Below the pieces are notes generated by a model. The model was not told the origin of the DNA. It ran no database searches and was given only the letters and a program-made list of their open reading frames with translations. From Leucobacter chromiisoli (GTDB lineage Bacteria; Actinomycetota; Actinomycetes; Actinomycetales; Microbacteriaceae): 64,000 bases of DNA. Below are positions 35,957 through 42,810 of this stretch, piece by piece. The stretch is from the NCBI RefSeq assembly GCF_016522505.1, contig NZ_JAEHOH010000005.1, forward strand, positions 62,001 through 126,000, written 5' to 3'. The translations under genes and the position numbers were made by a program. Position 1 is the stretch's first letter. Each line of letters starts with the position of its first letter.

Positions 35957-37030
35957 GTGACCGACGCCCGGCCTCCGCTCTGGCGACGCACCCCCGCGGA
36001 GCTCACGGGGCGCTTCCGCGCCGAGAAGCGCGCCTCCCTGCTGCAGGCCGGGAAGGCCCTCGCCGCGATGCTCATCGCGTGGCCGATCTGCCTGCTGGTC
36101 TTCCCCGACCAGCTGCCCATCTTCGGGGCGATCGCCGCGCTGCTCGTCGTGCAGCAGGACAATGTCGACCAGTCGCTCAGCCGGGGGCTCGAGCGGGTCG
36201 TCGGCGTGCTGCTCGGCGTCACGGTCGCCCTGATCGCCGGCGAGATCCTCGGACAGCACTCCTGGCTCTTCGTGGCGGCGCTCACGCTCGCGATCGCGCT
36301 GGGCTGGCTGCTGCGGATGACGCCGAGCGCCTCGAATCAGGTCGCCATCAGCGCGCTGCTGGTGATCGCGCTCGGCGGCCTGGATCTGCACTACGGAGTG
36401 GAGCGCCTGGTCGAGACGCTCATCGGCGCGCTCATCGGATTCGGGCTCAACGCCCTCGTCGCGGCCCCCGTGCGCACCCTCCCGGTGCACGAGGCGATCG
36501 CGAAGCTCACGGAGGACGCCGCAGCGGCGCTCCGCCGCCTCGCAGACGCGCTCGACGAGCCGCGCGACGACGAGTGGCTCGAGGAGATGTACGAGCGGGC
36601 GCGAGCGCTGCAGGAGGACCGCTCCGGCGTGCACGCGCTGCTCAGGCAGGCGCGCGAGAGCCTGCGGCTCAACCCGCGGAGCCGACGCTACCGGGAGGGT
36701 CTCGCCGCCGACGACGAGCTGTTCCAGCGACTGCAGCCCATCGTGACCCAGGTCATCGGGATGTCGCGAGCCGTCTACGACCTCTACGAGTCGGATCTCG
36801 TGGCCGATCCCTCGGTGGTCGGGATGGTGGAGGAGATCCGCCGCGCGGCGCACGACCTCGAGCTGCTCGTCGGTCCCGGAGAGCCGACCGGTGACCACGT
36901 CGAGCCTCCGCTGCTCACCTCCCCCTACACGATCCCCCGCCCGCATCCCGACCACTGGGTGCTGATCGGATCGCTCATGGAGGATCTGCGGCGGGTGCGG
37001 GGCCGGATCACGGGCGAACTCGACCTGTAG
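35957..37030 (+). CDS. FUSC-family (aromatic acid exporter-like) membrane protein
   Basis: A 357-residue protein with six closely packed hydrophobic segments (about 28-165), including IFGAIAALLVVQQDNVDQSLSRGLERVVGVLLGV, the signature of the FUSC/ArAE_1 family. A long cytoplasmic helical C terminus (about 170-330) follows. Relatives export aromatic acids or are uncharacterised; the substrate is unknown. GTG 35957 follows GGAG. A bidirectional terminator hairpin lies 20 bp after the stop, closing the dedA-app1-FUSC group. Confidence 0.85.
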   Translation: MTDARPPLWRRTPAELTGRFRAEKRASLLQAGKALAAMLIAWPICLLVFPDQLPIFGAIAALLVVQQDNVDQSLSRGLERVVGVLLGVTVALIAGEILGQHSWLFVAALTLAIALGWLLRMTPSASNQVAISALLVIALGGLDLHYGVERLVETLIGALIGFGLNALVAAPVRTLPVHEAIAKLTEDAAAALRRLADALDEPRDDEWLEEMYERARALQEDRSGVHALLRQARESLRLNPRSRRYREGLAADDELFQRLQPIVTQVIGMSRAVYDLYESDLVADPSVVGMVEEIRRAAHDLELLVGPGEPTGDHVEPPLLTSPYTIPRPHPDHWVLIGSLMEDLRRVRGRITGELDL

Positions 37031-37049
37031 CGAGCTTCGGGCGCACGAA

Positions 37050-37076
37050 AGAGGGGTCGCCGCGGACGACCCCTCT
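37050..37076. terminator. Bidirectional terminator between the FUSC gene and yceI
   Basis: AGAGGGGTCG, seven bases, CGACCCCTCT: a perfect 10-bp stem exactly in the 56-bp convergent spacer. T-tracts are missing on both sides. Confidence 0.8.
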
Positions 37077-37086
37077 GCGCGCCTCG

Positions 37087-37644
37087 CTACTGCTGCAGGG
37101 CGGCCTGGACGTCGAGGGTGATCGTGACATCGGAGCCGAGCAGGAGACCGCCCTTCTCAAGCGGTGCGTTCCAGGTGAGGCCGAAGTCCTCGCGCTTCAC
37201 GACGGTCGTCGCGGTGAAGCCCGCCTTGTAGTTGCCGTAGGCGTCCTCGCCGAAGCCGCCGAACTCGAAGTCGAAGGTGACGGGCTTGGTCACACCGCGC
37301 ATGGTGAGGTCGCCGTCGACCTTGAAGTCGCCGTTCTCCTCGCGGACGCCCGTCGAGACGAAGGTGAGCTGGGGGTACTCCTCGGCGGCGAAGAAGTCAC
37401 CCGTGCGCAGGTGGCCGTCGCGGTTCGGCTCGTTGGTGTTGATCGACTCGACCTCGGCCGTCGCCGTCACGGAGGAGTCGAGGGGGTTCTCGCCGGTCGT
37501 GAAGGTCGCCTCGAACTTCTCGAACTTGCCCTTGACCTTGCTGATGGCGAGGTGGCGGACGGAGAATCCGACCTCGGAGTGGGTGGGGTCGACGGTCCAG
37601 GTGCCGACGCGGTAACCGGGGATCTGGTCTGCGGTGATTGCCAT
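37087..37644 (-). CDS. yceI: YceI-family lipid-binding protein
   Basis: A 185-residue YceI-like lipocalin-fold protein binding isoprenoid-type lipids. It has WTVDPTHSEVGFSVRHLAISKVKGKF and LTMRGVTKPVTFDFEFGG, the family signature. There is no signal peptide, so it is a cytoplasmic member. ATG 37644 (GAAAGG ribosome-binding site) is preferred over an upstream start at 37689, which falls inside the -10 box. It is a monocistronic gene with a good promoter and a 10-bp terminator stem behind it. Confidence 0.93.
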   Translation of the reverse strand: MAITADQIPGYRVGTWTVDPTHSEVGFSVRHLAISKVKGKFEKFEATFTTGENPLDSSVTATAEVESINTNEPNRDGHLRTGDFFAAEEYPQLTFVSTGVREENGDFKVDGDLTMRGVTKPVTFDFEFGGFGEDAYGNYKAGFTATTVVKREDFGLTWNAPLEKGGLLLGSDVTITLDVQAALQQ

Positions 37645-37688
37645 GGTGAGCCTTTCGATCAACTGCATTCGTTTTAATTGATGTTTCA

Positions 37689-37717
37689 ACTATAGCGACG
37701 CGATGCGGGATCCGCAA
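37689..37717 (-). promoter_or_regulatory. yceI promoter with overlapping TTGA/TCAA site
   Basis: -35 TTGCGG (37712-37717), 17 bp, -10 TATAGT (37689-37694). Immediately downstream is TTGAAACATCAA, an inverted TTGA-N4-TCAA of the type bound by MarR-family repressors. This fits redox- or lipid-responsive control but the regulator is not in the window. Confidence 0.65.
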
Positions 37718-37733
37718 GCATTCATGCGGATCC
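37708..37733. repeat. Inverted repeat overlapping the yceI -35 box
   Basis: GGATCCGCA, eight bases, TGCGGATCC, followed by TTTT on the plus strand. It covers the -35 hexamer of yceI and lies 28 bp behind the gatD stop. It could be an operator or the end of the gatD transcript. Confidence 0.6.
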
Positions 37734-37760
37734 TTTTCTCACACGGGCGGCGCCGGGCTT

Positions 37761-38477
37761 CTAGCGCGGGCGGCGCTTGGCCGATTCGCGCGCGCGGAGG
37801 GCGGTCTCGTCCACCCCGGCGCGGGGCTCGAACGATCCGTAGCGGCGCTTCGCCGCCTCCGCGATGAGGAAGTCGGTGATGGCCGGGTTCTTCGGCAGCA
37901 GCGAGCCGTGCAGGTAGCTGCCGATCACGTTGCCGGTGCGCGCGCCCTCGACGCCGTCATCGGGGTTGTTCCCCGCCCCCTGCGTCACCCGGCCGAGCGG
38001 CCGGGACCCGGGGCCGAGCGTCGTGTGCCCGCTGTGGTTCTCGTAGCCGATCACCTCGCCGAACTCCTCGGTGTCGAGGACGATGTTGCCGATCATGCGC
38101 TCGTCTCCGCCGCGGGTCTCGACGTCGAGCACGCCGATCCCGACCAGCTCGTCGCCGGTGTGGGTCACGAAGCGGTGCCCGAAGAGCTGGTAGAGGCCGC
38201 AGACCATCAGCATCGGAGCGCCCTCGTCCGCGAGCCGCTGGATGCGGTGCTGCTTGAGCGCGAGGTCGACGGCCACGCGGCCCTGCCCCGAATCCTGCCC
38301 GCCTCCCCCGACGACGATGTCGATCCTCTCGGGCAGCGGGTCCCCCGGGTTGACCTCGACGACCCGCGGCTCGAATCCGTGGGCACGGGCGCGCCGCTCG
38401 AGGGCCAGGACGTTGCCGCGGTCGCCGTAGATGTTCATGTCGCGCGGGTACAGGGACACGATCACGAGCTCGTTCAC
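37761..38477 (-). CDS. gatD: Lipid II isoglutaminyl synthase, glutaminase subunit GatD
   Basis: GatD supplies ammonia to MurT for amidation of D-Glu in lipid II. The 238-residue CobB/CobQ-type amidotransferase has catalytic Cys93 (MLMVCGLYQLFG) and His190 (GSYLHGSLLP), at nearly the same positions as in the Staphylococcus aureus enzyme. GTG 38477 overlaps the murT stop (GTGA), so the subunits are co-translated. The C terminus is basic (ARESAKRRPR). Confidence 0.94.
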   Translation of the reverse strand: MNELVIVSLYPRDMNIYGDRGNVLALERRARAHGFEPRVVEVNPGDPLPERIDIVVGGGGQDSGQGRVAVDLALKQHRIQRLADEGAPMLMVCGLYQLFGHRFVTHTGDELVGIGVLDVETRGGDERMIGNIVLDTEEFGEVIGYENHSGHTTLGPGSRPLGRVTQGAGNNPDDGVEGARTGNVIGSYLHGSLLPKNPAITDFLIAEAAKRRYGSFEPRAGVDETALRARESAKRRPR

Positions 38478-39859
38478 CAGATATCCTCCACCTCGGTCAG
38501 CTCCGCGAGCTCCCTGCGCAGCGCGAGCATCGCGGTGTACGTGCAGTAGATGCGGCGGGGTCCTCCGCCGGTGCGCGCCCGGAACTCGCGCAGCGCGCGA
38601 GCCAGATCCTCCTCGACGTGCCGCACCTCGACATCGTCGTGCTCGAGGCGCAGCGCCATGTCCCAGGCGCGGGTGCCGCTGACCGTGTCCACGCCCTCGA
38701 CGAGCGAGGTGAAGTCCACGTCCCACAGCCAGGACATGTCGCGTCCATCGGCGTACTGGTCGTTGATCGCGATCATCACGTCGACGCCGGCCGCGTCGAA
38801 CGAGGCGAGGCCGAGCCTGAACCCCGCGGGGTTCTTGACGAGCACGAGCTCGAGCGGCCGGCCGTCCAGCTCGAGCCGCTCGCCGCGTCCGAACGCGGGG
38901 CGCACCTCCGCCAGCGCCGCGAGCAGCGAGGCGGTCGTCGCAGGCGGCCGACGCCGGGCCGAGCGGCCGGGCAGGATGCCGGCGTCCAGGACCATGCGCA
39001 CGGTTGCGAGCGCCGCAGCGGCGTTGAAGGTGTTGTAGAGGCCCTCGAGCTTCAGGTCGGTACCGTGCCGGGCGCCGTCGATCTCGAACACGGCCGAGTG
39101 ATCGCCGAGCTCGACGAGTGCGACGTCGGCGCGAACGGCGTCGCTTCCGGCGCCCGCCGCGTCGGCCGTGCCGACGGCGACATCGCCGTCGTCCGTTCCG
39201 CGCGCGTCCCCGCCGCCGTGGAAGTCGTCGTCGCTCGGGAACATCGCCCGCAGCTCGGCGGAGAGGCCGAACTCCCGCACCTCGGGCAGCGATCGGCGAT
39301 CCCGCGCCGCGGCGGCGCGCACCCGCTCCCCGATCGCGGCGAGCAGCGGATCCTCGCGGTTCACGACGACGCCCTCGGTCGTGGCGTCGGCGATGCGCTG
39401 CAGCAGCTTCGCCGTCGTGTCGATCTCGCCGAACCGGTCGAGCTGATCCCGCAGCACGTTCAGCAGCAGCGTGAAGCGGGGCTTCACCTTGTCGATGAAG
39501 TGCATCGCGTGCGCCTCATCGAGCTCCAGCACCGCGATATCGGCGTCGAGCCGCCCGCGCAGCGAGCACTCCTGCACCGCCGCAGCGATGACGCCCCTCG
39601 TGAAGTTCGATCCGGTGCGGTTCGTGAAGACCCGCAGGCCCTGCGCCTCGAGGATCTCGACGATCATCTTCGTGGTGGTCGTCTTGCCGTTCGTGCCGCT
39701 GACCGCGACCGCCCCGTAGGGCAGGCGGCCGAGCACGCGCGCGAGGAACCCTGGATCGAGCTTCTCGATCACGAGGCCGGGCAGCGCGGAGCCGCCGCCG
39801 CGGAGTCTCGCGAGCTGCCGCACCGTCTTGCCCGCGACGGCTGAGAGGAAATCACGCAT
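38474..39859 (-). CDS. murT: Lipid II isoglutaminyl synthase, Mur-ligase subunit MurT
   Basis: MurT activates the D-Glu carboxylate in lipid II, with GatD as partner. The 461-residue protein has the Mur-ligase P-loop GTNGKTTT (55-62), the DUF1727 C-terminal domain and the family block FTLLLNVLRDQLDRFGEIDTT. Between about 205 and 245, where the S. aureus enzyme carries a four-cysteine zinc ribbon, this protein has an Asp/Gly/Ala-rich stretch without cysteine. ATG 39859 lies six bases after TAGGCT, a leaderless layout. The assignment is firm because of gatD. Confidence 0.93.
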   Translation of the reverse strand: MRDFLSAVAGKTVRQLARLRGGGSALPGLVIEKLDPGFLARVLGRLPYGAVAVSGTNGKTTTTKMIVEILEAQGLRVFTNRTGSNFTRGVIAAAVQECSLRGRLDADIAVLELDEAHAMHFIDKVKPRFTLLLNVLRDQLDRFGEIDTTAKLLQRIADATTEGVVVNREDPLLAAIGERVRAAAARDRRSLPEVREFGLSAELRAMFPSDDDFHGGGDARGTDDGDVAVGTADAAGAGSDAVRADVALVELGDHSAVFEIDGARHGTDLKLEGLYNTFNAAAALATVRMVLDAGILPGRSARRRPPATTASLLAALAEVRPAFGRGERLELDGRPLELVLVKNPAGFRLGLASFDAAGVDVMIAINDQYADGRDMSWLWDVDFTSLVEGVDTVSGTRAWDMALRLEHDDVEVRHVEEDLARALREFRARTGGGPRRIYCTYTAMLALRRELAELTEVEDIW

Positions 39860-39865
39860 GGGTCA

Positions 39866-39871
39866 AGCCTA
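39866..39871 (-). promoter_or_regulatory. -10 box of a leaderless promoter for murT-gatD
   Basis: TAGGCT on the minus strand, six bases before ATG 39859; no ribosome-binding site. Confidence 0.55.
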
Positions 39872-39916
39872 GTGCGCGCGATGAGACTGCCGCGGTCGCA
39901 CGGCGAGACTGCCGCG

Positions 39917-39984
39917 GTGCGCGCTACTCGGCGGCGTGCCTACCGCGACGGTGCGCGCTACTCGGCGGCGTGCCTGCCGCGACG
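39917..39984. repeat. 34-bp direct tandem duplication across the trmD stop codon
   Basis: Two copies (39917-39950 and 39951-39984) differ at a single base. Each contains CGCTACTCGGCGGCG, so the copy inside trmD encodes its last residues and stop while the other copy lies in the spacer. Further downstream GAGACTGCCGCGGT is also duplicated (39883 and 39904). Confidence 0.9.
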
Positions 39985-40704
39985 GCCACCGCTCAGCCCG
40001 GGCGGCAGCAGCTCGGGGCGCATCCTCAACGTGCGCTCGACGCGCTGCTCCTGACGCCACTTCGCGACGGCGCCGTGATTGCCGCTCAGCAGCACCGGCG
40101 GCACCGCTCGGCCGCGCCACTCGGCGGGCTGCGTGTAGCTCGGGTACTCGAGCAGGGCACCCCCGCCGGAGGCCTCGTGCGACTCCTCGACGAGGCTCTC
40201 GGGGTTCCCGATCACGCCGGGCAGCAGGCGCCCGATCGCCTCGATCATCGCGATCGTCGCGACCTCGCCGCCGTTGAGCACGTAGTCCCCGATACTGACG
40301 AGGCGCACGCGGCCGCGGTCGGCGTACTCGTCGAAGACGCGCTGGTCGATGCCCTCGTAGCGCCCGCAGCCGAACACGAGGTGCGACTCCCCCGCCAGCT
40401 CGCGCGCCATGCGCTGGTCGAAGACCTCTCCAGCGGGCGAGGGGAAGATGATGAGCGGGTCGGGACCGGCATCCTGAGCCGCGAGGATGCCGTCGAGCAT
40501 CTCGCCCCAGGGCTCGGGCTTCATCACCATGCCGGCTCCGCCGCCCGCGGGCTTGCCGTCGACCGTGCGGTGCCGATCGTGGGCGGCATCGCGCAGGTCG
40601 TGCACCCGCACGTCGATCAGGCCCCGGCTCCGGGCCTTGCCGAGCAGCGAGAGCTCGAGGGCGTCGAAGTACCCGGGGAAGATCGTGACGACGTCGATCC
40701 TCAC
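39958..40704 (-). CDS. trmD: tRNA (guanine37-N1)-methyltransferase TrmD
   Basis: TrmD makes m1G37 in tRNAs to prevent frameshifting. The 248-residue SPOUT enzyme has [17 protein letters not shown], the knot sequence [15 protein letters not shown] and [23 protein letters not shown] 40704 overlaps the rimM stop (ATGA). It ends the rpsP-khpA-rimM-trmD operon. The last dozen residues are a variable basic tail ([13 protein letters not shown]) ending within a 34-bp duplication. Confidence 0.97.
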   Translation of the reverse strand: MRIDVVTIFPGYFDALELSLLGKARSRGLIDVRVHDLRDAAHDRHRTVDGKPAGGGAGMVMKPEPWGEMLDGILAAQDAGPDPLIIFPSPAGEVFDQRMARELAGESHLVFGCGRYEGIDQRVFDEYADRGRVRLVSIGDYVLNGGEVATIAMIEAIGRLLPGVIGNPESLVEESHEASGGGALLEYPSYTQPAEWRGRAVPPVLLSGNHGAVAKWRQEQRVERTLRMRPELLPPGLSGGRRGRHAAE

Positions 40705-41411
40705 GCGGGGTCGCCCTCCGCGTTCCCTGGAGCGGGCTCAGCCTCGGGACCGGATTCAGAGCCGACCTCAGAGCCGGAATCGGGCTCGGCCTCGGGACCG
40801 GATTCAGAGCCGGAATCGGGCTCGGCATCCCCCGAGTCGGGGCCCTCCTCGAAGAGGCCGGTCGGCGGAGTCACGACGACGACGCCGGCCTCGGGATCGA
40901 CGCTCGGCACGATGGCCTCGACGAACGGCACCAGCACGATCCCGCCCTCCGTCTTGACGGCCAGCAGATCCTGCGCGGGGAGGTGCTGCACCTCCACGAC
41001 CGTGCCGACGGTGACGCCGTCCCGCTGCACCGCGAGCCCCACGAGCTGGTGGTCGTACCAGGCGTTCTCCTCGGCGCCCTCCGCGACGGCGCTCTCATCG
41101 ATCCACAGGATCGCCCGCACGATGCTCTCGACGGCGGTGCGGTCCGGAAGCTCGTCGAAGAACCCGACGGGGGCGTCGTTGAACCAGCGCAGCTCGCGCA
41201 TCGTGATGGTGCGCTCGAACCACGGCGAGTCCTGCGGCACCTGGAGATGGAACACCGCGCCCGGCACGAACCGCAGCTCAGGATTGTCGGTGAAGAGTTC
41301 GAGCTTGACGCCGCCCTTGAGCCCGTGCGGCTTCGTCAGGCGACCAACGCGGAGGCTCCCCGCCCCGCTAGCGGGACGAGGAGCCTGGGTGCGCTTGGGC
41401 GCGTCGACCAT
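40701..41411 (-). CDS. rimM: Ribosome maturation factor RimM with acidic repeat tail
   Basis: RimM binds uS19 and helps 30S head maturation. The 236-residue protein has the RimM barrel ([23 protein letters not shown], about 20-110) and the PRC-barrel (about 115-185, ending [15 protein letters not shown]). The last 45 residues are an expanded acidic tail of [12 protein letters not shown]-type repeats, unusual for the family (about 165-180 residues normally). Its start shares one base with the khpA stop and its stop overlaps the trmD start. Confidence 0.95.
   Translation of the reverse strand: MVDAPKRTQAPRPASGAGSLRVGRLTKPHGLKGGVKLELFTDNPELRFVPGAVFHLQVPQDSPWFERTITMRELRWFNDAPVGFFDELPDRTAVESIVRAILWIDESAVAEGAEENAWYDHQLVGLAVQRDGVTVGTVVEVQHLPAQDLLAVKTEGGIVLVPFVEAIVPSVDPEAGVVVVTPPTGLFEEGPDSGDAEPDSGSESGPEAEPDSGSEVGSESGPEAEPAPGNAEGDPA
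40735..40835. repeat. Tandem-repeat region encoding the acidic RimM tail
   Basis: GCCTCGGGACCGGATTCAGA occurs at about 40741 and 40791, with shorter copies between. Changes are in frame and give Glu/Asp/Ser/Pro-rich repeats. Confidence 0.8.
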
Positions 41412-41683
41412 CAGGACGCGTCCTCCGCCTCGTCTGCGTCGTCGGTGTCGACGACGTCGATGCGGACGCGGTCGCCGTCCGCGAGGGAGCCGATGACCGT
41501 GCGCAGGGACTGGGCGGTGCGTCCGCCCCGCCCGATGACGCGACCGAGATCGGCGGGGTGCACGCGCACCTCGAGGATCCCGCCGCGCGACGTCTCGCGC
41601 GCGTCGACCCGCACCCGCTCAGGGCGATCCACGATCCCCTTGACCAGGTGTTCGAGAGCGTCGGCCAACGCCTGCGCAGTCAC
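41411..41683 (-). CDS. khpA: KH-domain RNA-binding protein KhpA
   Basis: A 90-residue single type-II KH domain protein. The GxxG-containing motif is GRVIGRGGRTAQSLRTV (about residues 47-63). KhpA binds RNA, often with KhpB/Jag, affecting division and growth. It sits between rpsP and rimM, its normal place. GTG 41683 starts four bases after the rpsP stop; the stop shares one base with the rimM start. Confidence 0.94.
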   Translation of the reverse strand: MTAQALADALEHLVKGIVDRPERVRVDARETSRGGILEVRVHPADLGRVIGRGGRTAQSLRTVIGSLADGDRVRIDVVDTDDADEAEDAS

Positions 41684-41687
41684 GGTT

Positions 41688-42113
41688 CTAGCCCTCGGTG
41701 CTCTCGGCGGCCTCGTCGGCGGCGGCCTCAGCGGGAGCCTCGGCGGCGGCAGCAGCGGGCTTCTCCGCCTTCGGGCGCAGCACGGGCTTCTTCGCCGCGT
41801 CGGCCTCGAAGGCCGGCTTCGGCTCGACGGGGAGGACCTTCGACTCGGTGTCGCCCTCGCCCGTGAACTTGCCCCAGTCGCCGGTGAGCTTCAGGATCGC
41901 CGCGACCTGCTCGGTGGGCTGCGCGCCGACGCTCAGCCAGTACTGCGCGCGCTCCGAGTCGACCTCGATGAACGAGGGGTTCTCGGTCGGGTGGTACTTG
42001 CCGATCTCCTCGATCACGCGTCCGTCGCGCTTGGTGCGCGAGTCGGCGACGACGATGCGGTAGAACGGCGCACGGATCTTGCCGAGGCGCTTCAGACGGA
42101 TCTTGACGGCCAT
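41688..42113 (-). CDS. rpsP: Small ribosomal subunit protein bS16
   Basis: A 141-residue bS16. The first roughly 85 residues are the conserved domain ([53 protein letters not shown]). The remaining 55 are an Ala/Glu/Lys-rich tail typical of high-GC Actinobacteria. ATG 42113 follows AAGGAG. An upstream in-frame extension to 42173 is rejected because the ribosome-binding site and the conserved start agree on 42113. It heads rpsP-khpA-rimM-trmD. Confidence 0.97.
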   Translation of the reverse strand: MAVKIRLKRLGKIRAPFYRIVVADSRTKRDGRVIEEIGKYHPTENPSFIEVDSERAQYWLSVGAQPTEQVAAILKLTGDWGKFTGEGDTESKVLPVEPKPAFEADAAKKPVLRPKAEKPAAAAAEAPAEAAADEAAESTEG

Positions 42114-42220
42114 GAATGACTCCTTGAGTTGAGTGGTGACGATGCGCCGATGTGTCGCGGCGCAGAGTGCCACGGTGGGAACGGCGCGAAAGCCTGACGC
42201 GCGAGTCGCGCGAACCCATC

Positions 42221-42250
42221 AATCTTCACACACACGGCCCTGAAATGCAA
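42221..42250 (-). promoter_or_regulatory. Possible rpsP promoter
   Basis: TTGCAT (42245-42250), 18 bp, AAGATT (42221-42226) on the minus strand in an AT-rich patch about 110 bp before rpsP. The -10 hexamer is weak. Confidence 0.35.
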
Positions 42251-42366
42251 TTTTTGTTGGGACCAGGGATTTTCGAGACTCGCTCTCCGCGGAGATCCCA
42301 TTCTCGCCTCGATGAACCGGATCCTCGTGAGCGAAGGGGTCTCTCTCAGGAGCGCGATGCCTCGGG

Positions 42367-42438
42367 GAGCCCGGACGCCCCGGTGAGCCCGGACGCCCCG
42401 GGGACCCTCGACGCCCCGGTGAGCCTGGGCGCCCGGGG
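42367..42438. repeat. 18-bp tandem repeat, four copies
   Basis: Units of the type GAGCCCGGACGCCCCGGT at 42367, 42385, 42403 and 42421; the first two differ at one base and the last is the most divergent. On the minus strand each unit encodes six residues of a PGSPGR pattern. Confidence 0.9.
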
Positions 42439-42651
42439 ACCCGGGCTCCATGAGCGCCGCGATCCACCGCCGAGGAGAACTCGTGGACGGGCTGATCGGG
42501 GTCTCCGGCGGCGTCCTCGATGGATCCACCGGCGAGCCCGACCGCGCAGGCCTCGCGCACCTCCTGCCGAGGAGTGATCTCCTGCTGCTCCGACATGCTT
42601 CCTCCGTCCGTGAGGATGGAGAGAGTCTAGGCCCCGTCGAGTGTGCGCCCC

Positions 42652-42790
42652 GCTACTCGCGATCGGGCGTCCCTGTCCCACCAATGGCGACCGGGCTGTC
42701 CCTCATCCCACTACCTACTCGCGACCGAGCTACGTCCCTGCCCCGCTACTCGCGATCGGGCTGTCCCTGTCCCGCTGCTCGCGACCGGGC
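42652..42790. repeat. Imperfect 30-31-bp direct repeats, about five copies
   Basis: CTACTCGCGATCGGGC or a near variant recurs at about 42653, 42684, 42714, 42744 and 42774, joined by TGTCCCTGTCCC-like sequence. The units vary, so this is a degenerate minisatellite. It fills most of the spacer (42597-42810) between the remnant and the HNH gene; no gene is seen there. Confidence 0.75.
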
Positions 42791-42810
42791 GGCTGCACGC
42801 CCGACTCCTC

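Larger units (their letters stand above)
42219..42596 (-). pseudogene. Fragment of an isocitrate lyase/PEP mutase-family gene fused to a repeat-derived tail
   Basis: A 125-codon frame beginning ATG 42596 with GGAGGAAGC upstream and a TAGACT -10 box (42624-42629). Residues about 12-50 (VREACAVGLAGGSIEDAAGD..., then DQPVHEFSSAVDR) look like an internal segment of the isocitrate lyase/phosphoenolpyruvate mutase family (pattern GLAGxSIED). The metal- and substrate-binding parts of the enzyme are absent. After residue 50 the frame runs into 18-bp tandem repeats and encodes PGSPGR-type collagen-like sequence, then unrelated residues. I read it as a decayed remnant. Whether it is still translated is unknown. 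Confidence 0.55.

Noticed and set aside
37708-37737. Intrinsic terminator on the plus strand (9-bp stem with TTTT)
   Set aside because: No plus-strand gene runs into it; it overlaps the yceI -35 box, so an operator reading is equally good and it is listed only as an inverted repeat.
42652-42790. CRISPR-like spacing of 30-31-bp repeats
   Set aside because: The units are contiguous and degenerate, there are no unique spacers and no cas genes, so this is a minisatellite.
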